Source: BM003 sp963783695 (GTDB taxonomy: Bacteria > Pseudomonadota > Gammaproteobacteria > Steroidobacterales > BM003). Taken from it: DNA of 64,000 nt. Every line of letters begins with the position of its first letter. Positions within the stretch are counted from its first letter, which is position 1. This document shows, in pieces, positions 25,489 through 33,935 of this stretch. The notes under the pieces are model-generated. The model had not been told where the DNA came from and did no database searches. It worked only from the letters and a program-made list of their open reading frames with translations. A program made the translations under genes and the position numbers. The DNA lies in contig CAWAOM010000002.1 of NCBI GenBank assembly GCA_963783695.1, positions 248,001 through 312,000 of the forward strand, read 5' to 3'.

Positions 25489-26217
25489 TCATGCCTCGCC
25501 CCGGTGCCGCTCGGGCCGCTCTGGTTCGGTTCGATTGCGGCGGCATTGCAGATCCCACACCTGGTGCCCGAGGCGCTGGCCCCTGCGCTCGAACTTGGTT
25601 GGCGGGCGATCGTGTGGACGCGGCACGAAGCCGTGATCGGCGACCACATTGTCGAACCAGCGGCTGGCGTTGACCGTTTCCAGCATGTGCTCGGCGTATG
25701 GCTGCCAGTCGGTCGCCATGTGCAACAAACCGCCAGCGCGGATTTTTGCCGCCAGCAGGTCGAGCAACGAAGGCTGCACGATCCGGCGCTTGTGATGGCG
25801 TTTCTTTGGCCACGGATCCGGAAACAGGATCAGCACTTCGTCCAGTGCCTGATCGGCAATGTCGTCACGCAGCACTACCACCGCATCGCCAGGGAGTACT
25901 CTGACGTTGCCTGTGCGCTCGCGTTGCAGTTGCAGCAACAAGTGCCCGATGCCCGGTTCGTGCACTTCGATGCCGAGATAGACCTTGTCCGGGTTCTGCG
26001 CGGCGAGCGCGGCAAGGGTATCGCCGTTGCCGAATCCGATCTCCAGCACGAGCGGCGCTTCACGGCCGAACATGTTGCGCGCGTCCAGCGGTCGTGGCGC
26101 ATCGGCAACCCCGTACGTGGCAAGCAACTCGCCGAGCGCGCGTTGCTGTGCGCGGGTCGTGCGCCCTCCGCGTTTGACAAAACTGCGAACGGCACGGTGT
26201 GGGGAGTCTTCTGACAT
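25489..26217 (-). CDS. trmB: tRNA (guanine46-N7)-methyltransferase
   Basis: A 242-residue class I methyltransferase. LVLEIGFGNGDTLAALA is the SAM loop, YLGIEVHEPGIGHLL follows, and the signature LILFPDPWPKKRHHKRR marks TrmB. TKFERRGQRLGHQVWDLQ is the C-terminal tRNA-binding motif. It makes m7G46 in the tRNA variable loop. The start at 26217 gives the normal length. The last 15 residues are arginine-rich and longer than in E. coli. It lies directly upstream of the cbiM-like gene on the same strand. Confidence 0.94.
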   Translation of the reverse strand: MSEDSPHRAVRSFVKRGGRTTRAQQRALGELLATYGVADAPRPLDARNMFGREAPLVLEIGFGNGDTLAALAAQNPDKVYLGIEVHEPGIGHLLLQLQRERTGNVRVLPGDAVVVLRDDIADQALDEVLILFPDPWPKKRHHKRRIVQPSLLDLLAAKIRAGGLLHMATDWQPYAEHMLETVNASRWFDNVVADHGFVPRPHDRPPTKFERRGQRLGHQVWDLQCRRNRTEPERPERHRGEA

Positions 26218-26298
26218 ACGTTGTCCGGCTTGAGGGAGACAATGCGACATCCTAATTCTACAGCCGGCCGGGTCCGGCCTCACGGACCGCTATCCGGT

Positions 26299-26460
26299 TC
26301 AGGTCCCGCCGAGTCCCATTAGTCCCCTGAGGCCATACGAGAAAAGTAACCACGCGAGGAGACTTGCGCAATACAACGCAACGAACCAGCCCAGCCTGCG
26401 CAGCGATTTGCGCCGTGGCACCGCGGAATCATCTTCCGGTTTAGTGGTGATATCCGGCAT
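26299..26460 (-). CDS. DUF2474 small subunit of cyanide-insensitive cytochrome bd
   Basis: A 53-residue membrane peptide read by hand: a charged N-terminus, then RRKSLRRLGWFVALYCASLL and a short amphipathic end (GLRGLMGLGGT). The RRLGWFV start and single helix match the DUF2474 proteins encoded after CioAB/CydAB. Its ATG (26460) lies inside the 3' end of cydB, overlapping by 20 bases, so it is translationally coupled. In other bd oxidases a third small subunit (CydX, CydH or similar) stabilises the haem site. Short length and overlap make it easy to miss. Confidence 0.75.
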   Translation of the reverse strand: MPDITTKPEDDSAVPRRKSLRRLGWFVALYCASLLAWLLFSYGLRGLMGLGGT

Positions 26461-27472
26461 CGGCGCTCATCTTGCCGCGGAATATCCAGAACACATATGC
26501 GGTGTAGCCGAGAATAATCGGCAGCATGATCACTGCACCGACCAGCAAAAGGCCCTGCGAATTCGGCGCGGCTGCCGCCTCGTAGAACGTCAGCGAATAA
26601 GGCACCAGGTACGGGAAAATCCCGATCAGCAGACCGACAAAGCCAAGCAGAAACAGCGACGAGGCCCACAGGTGAGGCGCGTAGGTTGCGCCGCCGCGAA
26701 TATTTTTGAGCAACTGCCAGAAACCGACTGCAACCAGAAACGGTATCGGCAGCAAGGGTGCCAGTCGTCCCCAGTCGATATCCGGATAACTGATGCCCCA
26801 GCGCTGGGCGGCGGCAACATCGAGCGCCGGTACCCACAAACTCACGATCGCCATCATTACCACCACGACCAGTGCCGACACGACGCCGACCCGGCGCGAC
26901 CACTCGAGCAAGGTGCCTTCGGTCTTGATGATCAGCCAGGTGGAGCCGAGCAGTGTGTAACCCCAGATCAGCGCGCATCCGACGACAAAGCTGAACGGAG
27001 TCAGCCAGCCGAACATGTCACCGGCGTAACGCCCGTTCTCGAGATCGATGCCCTGGACGATCGTGCCCAGTATCAGTCCCTGGGCAAAGGTCGCCACCAC
27101 CGAGCCCCAGTGAAACGCCTGGTCCCAGATGCGGCGGCCGGATCCGCTCGCCTTGAACCGAAACTCGAAAGCGACGCCACGAAAAATCAGTGCGGTGAGC
27201 ATGAACCCGATCGGCATGTAAATAGCTGGCATCAGTGCCGCATAGGCTTTCGGGAAAGCGGCAAACAAGCCGCCTCCACCGAGTATCAGCCAGGTCTCAT
27301 TGCCGTCCCAGACCGGCGCGATCGAGTTCATCATTATGTCGCGATCCTCGTCGGTGTTGGCGAATGGGAAGAGAATGCCCAGGCCCAGATCCGCACCGTC
27401 AAGAATCACATAGAGAAATACGGCGACGGCAAGCAGTCCGGCCCAGACGAACGGAAGATTAATCGCGTCCAT
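26441..27472 (-). CDS. cydB: Cytochrome bd (cyanide-insensitive type) subunit II
   Basis: A 343-residue protein with eight or nine helices. It starts MDAINLPFVWAGLLAVAVFLYVILDGADLGLG, contains MNSIAPVWDGNETWLILGGG and ends in a long helix with FWIFRGKMS. These are the CydB/CioB signatures. It packs against CydA to form the quinol oxidase that reduces oxygen without pumping protons. The gene follows cydA by 45 bases on the same strand and overlaps the DUF2474 gene. Regulation cannot be read here. Confidence 0.94.
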   Translation of the reverse strand: MDAINLPFVWAGLLAVAVFLYVILDGADLGLGILFPFANTDEDRDIMMNSIAPVWDGNETWLILGGGGLFAAFPKAYAALMPAIYMPIGFMLTALIFRGVAFEFRFKASGSGRRIWDQAFHWGSVVATFAQGLILGTIVQGIDLENGRYAGDMFGWLTPFSFVVGCALIWGYTLLGSTWLIIKTEGTLLEWSRRVGVVSALVVVVMMAIVSLWVPALDVAAAQRWGISYPDIDWGRLAPLLPIPFLVAVGFWQLLKNIRGGATYAPHLWASSLFLLGFVGLLIGIFPYLVPYSLTFYEAAAAPNSQGLLLVGAVIMLPIILGYTAYVFWIFRGKMSADAGYHH

Positions 27473-27517
27473 GATGGCCCGCCCCGAGTGATGCTCGTCG
27501 TACCTGGATAAGCATGA

Positions 27518-28939
27518 TCATTGTCGTGAAGTCCCCCCGAACAGTTCCGGCCCGTCGCGACCCAATGCCAGCGGCGTCCCGAGCACCGGCTCGCTCGCGG
27601 CGGCGCTCGGTGGCTGCGCCGGTCCCTCCGCACCGCGCCGAATCAGCTGCAGGATGTAATAAAGACCCGCGCCGAATACGATCGTGTAGACAAAAACGAA
27701 AACGATCAGCGACGTTCCTACCGCTCCCGCGGTCACCGGCGATACCGAGTCCGCGGTGCGGAGCAGGCCGTATACCGTGTAGGGCTGGCGCCCGACCTCC
27801 GCCACGATCCAGCCACTGATGACGGCAATGAAACCGGTCGGACCCGACAGCATGCACAAGCGCAGAAACCAGCGATGTTCCTGCACCCGCCCGCGCCACA
27901 TCAGCAATGCACCGAACAGCCCGATAAAAAGCATTAGCATGCCAATGCCAACCATCACCCGGAAACTCCAGAAAACGGTAGCGACCGGGGGCCGCTCGTC
28001 GACCGGCCATTCCTTCAGGCCGCGAATCTTGCTGTCGAACGAGCCGCCCACGATCAGGCTGCCGACCTTGGGTACGGAGATCTCAAAATCGTTGCGTTCG
28101 TTTTGCTCGTCCGGAAAACCGACCAGCAGCAGCGGTGCGTTGTTGTCGTAGGTTTCCCAGTGCCCTTCCATTGCGGCCAGCTTGATCGGCTGGTGTTCGT
28201 AGACATTCGCGCCGTGTTCGTGTCCGGCGATCATCTGCAGCGGCACCATGATTGCGAGAAACCCGAGCGCCATATGGGTCATCACGCGTGCGGTTTCGCG
28301 CTCCGGATTTTTCAGCAGCAGGTAACCGCCGACCGCAGCCACGACGAGACCTGTCGTGCAGTAGGCGGCCAGCACCATGTGCACGAAACGATAGGGGAAG
28401 GAGGGGTTGAAGATCACCTCGATCCAGTCGGTGGCATGGAATACGCCATCGATGATTTCGTATCCGGCGGGGGTCTGCATCCAGCTGTTGGCCGCCAGAA
28501 TCCAGAACGCCGAGAACAGCGTGCCAACAGCAACGATACAGGTAGCAGTGAAATGCAGCTTCGGACCGACCTTGTTCCAGCCGAACAGCATGATCCCGAG
28601 GAAAGAGGCCTCAAGGAAGAAAGCGGTCAGCACCTCGTAGCCGAGCAGCGGACCGAGAACGTTACCGGTCAGCTCCGAGAACAGGCTCCAGTTAGTGCCG
28701 AACTGGTAGCTCATGACCAGTCCCGAGACCACGCCCATGCCGAACGACACCGCGAAGATCTTGACCCAGAACCGGTAGAGTTTCAGGTACACGTCGCGTT
28801 GGGTCTTTAGCCACAACCCCTCGAGCATGGCCAGGTAGCTGGCCAGGCCAATCGTGAAGGACGGAAAAATAATGTGGAAGGCGATAGTGAACGCGAACTG
28901 CAGTCGCGCCAGAAAGACCATGTCATTTCCATCGATCAT
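27518..28939 (-). CDS. cydA: Cytochrome bd (cyanide-insensitive type) subunit I
   Basis: A 473-residue haem-bearing subunit. FLARLQFAFTIAFHIIFPSFTIG carries the haem b595/d ligand histidine; further haem ligands lie in HMVLAAYCTTG and in the MTHMALGF region. The quinol loop is short, and GRQPYTVYGLLRTADSVSP is the CIO-type signature, so I call it cyanide-insensitive rather than E. coli type. The family oxidises ubiquinol or menaquinol under low oxygen or in the presence of respiratory inhibitors. I started at the ATG at 28939; a second one at 28924 is possible. Confidence 0.94.
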   Translation of the reverse strand: MIDGNDMVFLARLQFAFTIAFHIIFPSFTIGLASYLAMLEGLWLKTQRDVYLKLYRFWVKIFAVSFGMGVVSGLVMSYQFGTNWSLFSELTGNVLGPLLGYEVLTAFFLEASFLGIMLFGWNKVGPKLHFTATCIVAVGTLFSAFWILAANSWMQTPAGYEIIDGVFHATDWIEVIFNPSFPYRFVHMVLAAYCTTGLVVAAVGGYLLLKNPERETARVMTHMALGFLAIMVPLQMIAGHEHGANVYEHQPIKLAAMEGHWETYDNNAPLLLVGFPDEQNERNDFEISVPKVGSLIVGGSFDSKIRGLKEWPVDERPPVATVFWSFRVMVGIGMLMLFIGLFGALLMWRGRVQEHRWFLRLCMLSGPTGFIAVISGWIVAEVGRQPYTVYGLLRTADSVSPVTAGAVGTSLIVFVFVYTIVFGAGLYYILQLIRRGAEGPAQPPSAAASEPVLGTPLALGRDGPELFGGTSRQ

Positions 28940-29334
28940 AAAGCCAACTCTCCGTGTGTTCTGGCCTGACGACAACAGCTCAGGCGGCTTTGAGTCTCGC
29001 TGGGCGGAATGATACATGGGCCAATTGAGGATTGCTCCCGCATCGGCCTGTCGCCGTCCCGGCGGCCGGTTCTGCCCCGGATCATACGAGGCGCGCAAGC
29101 ATGCTAGGGTCGATGAACATGCGGGAGGGATAGGCGGATGTGAATCGGGCGAGCGATGCGGCGCTGCCCGCGCCGGGGGGCAGCAGGGATGCAATACGCT
29201 GATTCAGCGGCATCCATTGCGCGGCCGCATTTGGCCGAAACGCGCCGATGTGTCGCGGACGATGACGCAACTCATGAGGATCTTGTTTACAATCTCCGCG
29301 TGTCCGGCCCAACCCCCCTGGAATAAGCTCAACC
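28940..29334. other. Divergent intergenic region cydA / clsC-like gene
   Basis: A 395-base stretch with no convincing gene. It must hold the promoters of the cydAB operon (leftwards) and the phospholipase D gene (rightwards). I could not identify an FNR, ArcA or CRP site or a spaced -35/-10 pair with confidence. Confidence 0.5.
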
Positions 29335-30891
29335 ATGCACCGATCCGAAAGGAACAAAACGGCTGCCATTTTGCTGCTGGCTCTGCTGTGGCTGGGCGGT
29401 TGCGCCAGCGTGGATTTCGATTATCCGAGGGCGGAATCGGTCTCGCTTGCGCCACAAGACACGAGTGACACGTATCTGGCCAGGGCCGTATTCGATACCG
29501 TCGGAACCGGTCCCGAGGGTCAATCGGCATTTCACCTGATGCCGGACGGGGTCGAGGCGTTGGCGATACGGCTTGGCGGTGCCGCGAGGTCGGAACGCAC
29601 GATAGACGTAATGTATTACCTGTTCAACTCCGACCTGACCGGCCTCTTGCTTATCGATGCCATGCTCAAGGCGGCCGACCGCGGTGTCCGGGTCCGCCTG
29701 CTGCTGGATGACGTGCTGACTCGCGGCTACGACCGCGGTCTGATGGCTCTCGATGCTCATCCGAATATCGAGATTCGCATGTTCAATCCATGGGCGCGGC
29801 GCTATATGCGTTCGCTGAATATGTTGTTTGACTTCGGCCGCCTGAACCGGCGCATGCATAACAAGGCCTTCATCATGGACAACCAGGCCGCCGTGATCGG
29901 TGGCCGCAATATCGGCAACGAGTACTTCGCAGCCGATGAGAACGTCAATTTCGGTGATCTCGATACGCTGGTGCTTGGGCCCATCGTCGATGAAGTCTCG
30001 GATATGTTCGACCTCTACTGGAATCACGAACTGGCGGTTCCGGTCCCGGCGATCATGAGTCCGGCGTCGGATTCGAATCGCGAGATCGGTGAGATGCGGC
30101 AGCGTATTGCCGATGCGCTGGTGCTTGCGGAGGAGACCCGCTATGCCGGCGTGATGAATAACATTCTGGCTTATGTGCAGCTCAGCGCGGACGATTATCT
30201 ATGGGCCCCATATCAGTTCATCTATGATTCGCCCGACAAGGCGTTAAAGAAGAAAGCGGAGCAGGCAGAGTCGATTCTTACGCCAATGCGTGAGGTTCTG
30301 CTTGCCGCAGAAAAAGAAATCATCGTGATATCGCCTTACTTCGTACCACTGGATTCCACGATCAAGGGCTTCGGCGAAATGCGCGAGCGCGGAGTCGAGA
30401 CCATCGTCATCACCAATTCGCTTGCATCGAATAATCACACGGCTGTGCACTCGGGTTACGCGCCCTCGCGCAAGCCTCTGCTCGAGGAGGGGGTGCGCCT
30501 GTATGAGGTCAGGCCGGACGCGCAGGCGACGGGCGTGGAAAAGAGCGGAATCGCCCGCTCCGGCGGCACGCTGCATACGAAGGCATTCATTGTCGATCGT
30601 AAAAAAGTATTCATCGGTACGTTCAACTGGGATCCGCGTTCCGCTTTTATCAACACCGAAATGGGCGTCATTATTGACGATCCGGAAATGGCGGCGGAAC
30701 TTGCAGAGAGCATATTTGCTGTACTGCCAACGCGTACCTACCGGCTGCAATTGAATGAGAAAGGCAATATTCGCTGGTACACCGAGATCGACGGCGAAGA
30801 AGTCGAGTTTGACAAGGAGCCGGAGACCAGCGGCTGGAAACGCTTCAAGGTCAAGTTGTACGGATTGCTGCCGATAAAGAAACAACTCTGA
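29335..30891 (+). CDS. ClsC-like phospholipase D family lipoprotein (cardiolipin synthase type)
   Basis: A 518-residue protein. A lipobox LGGC gives lipidated Cys23, with Ala at +2, which favours the outer membrane. Two HKD phosphodiesterase motifs are present: H175-x-K-x4-D in HNKAFIMD and H414-x-K-x4-D in HTKAFIVD, each followed by a GGRN or GTFNWD loop. ClsC enzymes make cardiolipin from phosphatidylglycerol plus phosphatidylethanolamine. Length and the second-motif context match ClsC better than endonucleases. Its ClsC partner YmdB is not adjacent. Confidence 0.87.
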   Translation: MHRSERNKTAAILLLALLWLGGCASVDFDYPRAESVSLAPQDTSDTYLARAVFDTVGTGPEGQSAFHLMPDGVEALAIRLGGAARSERTIDVMYYLFNSDLTGLLLIDAMLKAADRGVRVRLLLDDVLTRGYDRGLMALDAHPNIEIRMFNPWARRYMRSLNMLFDFGRLNRRMHNKAFIMDNQAAVIGGRNIGNEYFAADENVNFGDLDTLVLGPIVDEVSDMFDLYWNHELAVPVPAIMSPASDSNREIGEMRQRIADALVLAEETRYAGVMNNILAYVQLSADDYLWAPYQFIYDSPDKALKKKAEQAESILTPMREVLLAAEKEIIVISPYFVPLDSTIKGFGEMRERGVETIVITNSLASNNHTAVHSGYAPSRKPLLEEGVRLYEVRPDAQATGVEKSGIARSGGTLHTKAFIVDRKKVFIGTFNWDPRSAFINTEMGVIIDDPEMAAELAESIFAVLPTRTYRLQLNEKGNIRWYTEIDGEEVEFDKEPETSGWKRFKVKLYGLLPIKKQL

Positions 30892-31107
30892 GGGTTGGCG
30901 CAGCGAATGACGGCCGGGCGTGCGGCGCCGGGAGGTGGCATTGAATCGCTGGCCTCCGTGCGAATGAGTACCTGCGTCATCCAAGTCGCCATCTACGACT
31001 TCGTGATCTATGCTTTGACTAATGCGGTCGGCGCAGGTGTTGCGGCCGCTGCCTTTCCCTGATTCAGAACCCGACACGGACAAACCGGCGCGAAGGAACA
31101 AGCCGCC

Positions 31108-31737
31108 ATGCCGACGAAGCACACAGTCAAAGACGGCGATTGCCTGCTGAGTATTGCGGCGGCAGCAGGTGTGCCATGGCAATCGATATGGGGTTTTCCG
31201 GACAACGCCGATCTGCGGGCGCGGCGCCATCATCCAACCATCCTTGCTCCCGGAGATATTGTCTACATCCCCGACCTCACCACCGGCGAATACAACGAAG
31301 CAACAGACAACCGGCACCGCTTCAAACGCGAGGTGGCAAAAGCGGAATTGCGCCTGCGGCTTCTATTCGATGGCAAGCCCGTGGGCGACACAAAATACCG
31401 CCTCACGGTGGATGCCGAGACGCTTGAGGGCCGGACCAGTGCTGACGGCGAGATTACCGAGACGATCCCGGCCAGTGCGACGCAGGCCAGGCTGAAAATT
31501 GCCAACCACAAAGAGGTGCGTGTTCTGAAGCTGGGCTGGCTTGATCCCCATGACGACACCGCAGGTGTGCAGGCGCGGCTGACCAATATCGGTCATCCGT
31601 GTGGCGGTGTCGATGGCGCTTTCGGCAAGCTGACGCGCCAGGGTATGAACGGATTTCAGGACCGTCGAAAAATTGCCACGACCCGCAAACCGGATCAGGA
31701 AACGATTGCAAAGTTGGAGCAGGAACATGGCTGCTAG
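31108..31737 (+). CDS. LysM and peptidoglycan-binding-domain protein
   Basis: A 209-residue protein with no signal peptide. Residues 1-56 form a LysM-like domain (HTVKDGDCLLSIAAAAGV and ILAPGDIVYIP), residues about 75-135 look like an Ig/transthyretin-like beta domain, and 150-209 resemble a peptidoglycan-binding (PGBD) unit (VQARLTNIGHPCGGVDGAFG). LysM-PGBD proteins of this build occur beside toxin or secretion-linked genes in other bacteria. The next gene starts 5 bases after its stop, so the pair is certainly co-translated. Lack of a signal peptide is odd for a wall-binding protein and points to an atypical export route or a cytoplasmic adaptor role. Confidence 0.75.
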   Translation: MPTKHTVKDGDCLLSIAAAAGVPWQSIWGFPDNADLRARRHHPTILAPGDIVYIPDLTTGEYNEATDNRHRFKREVAKAELRLRLLFDGKPVGDTKYRLTVDAETLEGRTSADGEITETIPASATQARLKIANHKEVRVLKLGWLDPHDDTAGVQARLTNIGHPCGGVDGAFGKLTRQGMNGFQDRRKIATTRKPDQETIAKLEQEHGC

Positions 31738-31742
31738 AAATC

Positions 31743-32843
31743 ATGTCATGTGCCGGCGTGGCGGGGCCGCGGTCCGTGGCTGAACTGGAGCACCGTATTG
31801 CGCGCAGTGAACCATCGGATGCGACGCGAAATACGCTTGAGCTCTACCCCGGCCCGCGCTTCGCAATCCTCGAGTTGCTCGATGATCGCGACTCTCAGTA
31901 TTTTCGAAATTTCCTGAAAAAGCGCGGCTGGCATGAAGTGACCCCGGACGAGCCGAGGAATAAAAAGACGTACTACTGGACCCGCCCCGAGCAAACTGAA
32001 CTACAGGAATACCACTCGATAGCGCCAGAGTGGTTCTATATCTCCGGCCATTTCGCTCGAACGACGGATATCGGGATGTTGCGGGCGGAAAAGAAAAAGC
32101 TGAACGTCCTGCCTGCGGGGTTTTTTAACGAGCCGTTTCACAAAAAAGAATGGCTGTCGGCGTGGGCAGAAGAGACGAAGGGAAGTTTGTTTCTGCAGGC
32201 GGAAACCCTCGATGCCAAAGGGGCCACTGCCTACAGGAAATTCATGCAGCAGCACTGGAGTCCTGCCAAGTCCAGCGTCACGAGTGTCGATGCGGCGCAG
32301 AAGGTGACGGCGATTGGCGACCTGGCCAGGGTCTGGGAAGACCCGGTATCGGATCGGGCGGTTGGAAATACCAGGGCGCCTGCGCTGCGCGGAGCACTAT
32401 TCGAAACCAGCTGGCCCTCGGTTAAAGTCTTGCTGCTGGTGGGCTGTAACACATTGACCTTCCCGAAAACGGTGTTTAGCGATGCCTTTCCAAACGCAGT
32501 GGTCCTCGGATATACCTCCAAAAATCCGGCAAATGGAACTCCGCATATCGCCCGATTTCTGAAGTATGCGTTCAAGGACATCCACGATCCGAGGGATCCG
32601 CGTCTGCAGGACAAGGACCACATCGCGCGGGCGTGGATAGATGTCTACAGGAAAACCCGGATGCGCAAATCTGAACGAATGATTTACATGATGCCTGACG
32701 GCACTGTTTTTGGTGTGGCTCCCGATGGCAAGACCGTGGAAAAGGCCGGCACCCGCGAACAGACCATCGGTCGCAAAGACAAGACCCGGCATTTCCGCGC
32801 GGTAGATGACTTTTTCGGTATTTTGCCCAGCGGTCATGAGTAG
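31743..32843 (+). CDS. Putative caspase/CHAT-like cysteine protease
   Basis: A 366-residue protein. WFYISGHFART has a glycine-histidine (H103) at the end of a predicted beta strand, and KVLLLVGCNTLTF has a glycine-cysteine (C235) likewise. VVLGYTSKNPANGTPHIARFLKYAF follows, as the strand and helix after the catalytic cysteine do in CHAT and metacaspase domains. The His/Cys dyad in that order suggests a clan CD peptidase, but the 132-residue spacing is large and I can recognise no family outright. It lies between a LysM protein and a beta-propeller-like protein, overlapping the latter by 8 bases. No signal peptide is seen. Moderate to low certainty. Confidence 0.5.
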   Translation: MSCAGVAGPRSVAELEHRIARSEPSDATRNTLELYPGPRFAILELLDDRDSQYFRNFLKKRGWHEVTPDEPRNKKTYYWTRPEQTELQEYHSIAPEWFYISGHFARTTDIGMLRAEKKKLNVLPAGFFNEPFHKKEWLSAWAEETKGSLFLQAETLDAKGATAYRKFMQQHWSPAKSSVTSVDAAQKVTAIGDLARVWEDPVSDRAVGNTRAPALRGALFETSWPSVKVLLLVGCNTLTFPKTVFSDAFPNAVVLGYTSKNPANGTPHIARFLKYAFKDIHDPRDPRLQDKDHIARAWIDVYRKTRMRKSERMIYMMPDGTVFGVAPDGKTVEKAGTREQTIGRKDKTRHFRAVDDFFGILPSGHE

Positions 32844-33783
32844 TGATTTCACGTTGCCATTGGCAGTAGATCGCCTGGCGGTCGCGGGGGATCGGCTGGT
32901 GGTGCAGGATGCCGGGTCGCTGTTTATGTTCGATGTAAGCAGCCGTAGCACGCATCCCTTGTTGGCGCAGCGGGAAGGAGCCGATTTGGTTTGCGCTTTC
33001 GCCGGTGGGCGGGTTCTTATTCTCGATACCGACGGTGATTTGCGGGTGATCGACGAAGACGGGCAAGAGCTTGCCCGGGAATCGCTTGGAGAGGAAGCCG
33101 AACTCGGCGCGGTGCGAGTGCTGCCCGGGCAACAACGCGTAGTCGTGTTGATTCCGGATATGGTCGGTGATGACATGTTGGGTGTTGCGAGATTTCGATT
33201 TCTGATCACCGACGAGAAGCTTACGATGACCTGGGTCGATAACGACTGGCCGCGCTGGCCGGACGTCTGGACGGTCGATTCAGTGCAAATGCGGTTGCTG
33301 GTCCAGACCGCCGAGAATAGCCATGAATTCCTCGTTTTCGCTCTCGACAACGGTAAGGCCGGCGCGGGCGTGACGCTACCCGCCAGCGCTGGCGGGCTCG
33401 ACACTCTTACCGCGATCGATTTCGCGCCGGACGGAGCGGGTTTCATGCTCGGGCAGTGGAGCGCCACCAACGGCTATGCGCGAATCGGTTTTCTCGAAAC
33501 CGGTGCCGACAGAGACAAGACATTGCTCTGTCTCGACCCCGCGCAGGGCGAGGTCCGCCGAATCTCCTGTTCACCGGATGGCAGCGCGCTGGTATTTCAG
33601 TATGGCGCGGCGGAGCGACCGCTGCTGGGATATCTTGACCTGGTGCGGGACGCCGATCGGCCGGAGCTGAAGTTTCTTTCCGTGCTGGAGCCGGATACGG
33701 ATATCGTCTGGATCGCGCCGCGGCAGCTGGTCGCGATCACAGACGAAAACGCGATCACTTTCCTTACGCTGGGCGGCCTCTGA
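32836..33783 (+). CDS. Beta-propeller-like protein, function unknown
   Basis: A 315-residue protein with repeated short beta strands and aspartate-turn motifs such as LILDTDGDLRVIDEDGQE, AIDFAPDGAGFMLG and ISCSPDGSALVFQYG. The pattern fits a WD40 or PQQ-type propeller of about six blades. There is no signal peptide or enzyme motif. The ATG at 32836 overlaps the previous gene's stop by 8 bases, so the two are coupled. It could be a sensor or inhibitor of the putative protease. I recognise no named family. Confidence 0.6.
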   Translation: MSSDFTLPLAVDRLAVAGDRLVVQDAGSLFMFDVSSRSTHPLLAQREGADLVCAFAGGRVLILDTDGDLRVIDEDGQELARESLGEEAELGAVRVLPGQQRVVVLIPDMVGDDMLGVARFRFLITDEKLTMTWVDNDWPRWPDVWTVDSVQMRLLVQTAENSHEFLVFALDNGKAGAGVTLPASAGGLDTLTAIDFAPDGAGFMLGQWSATNGYARIGFLETGADRDKTLLCLDPAQGEVRRISCSPDGSALVFQYGAAERPLLGYLDLVRDADRPELKFLSVLEPDTDIVWIAPRQLVAITDENAITFLTLGGL

Positions 33784-33935
33784 CAGCGGCCGCAGGGCTG
33801 CACTGACTTGTGTGCCGGATGGCCTCCGGCCTACACTCTCGGGCCTTTGGACGCGGCTGTTCGCGGTGGTCCGCGGATCGGCCCGATGCGTGTTGATACG
33901 AAATTCCCTGACCTTGCCGTACAGGACACTATCCA

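Noticed and set aside
31108..33783. Type VI secretion or phage tail locus
   Set aside because: No Hcp, VgrG, sheath, tube or baseplate genes are near; only LysM and PGBD features are present.
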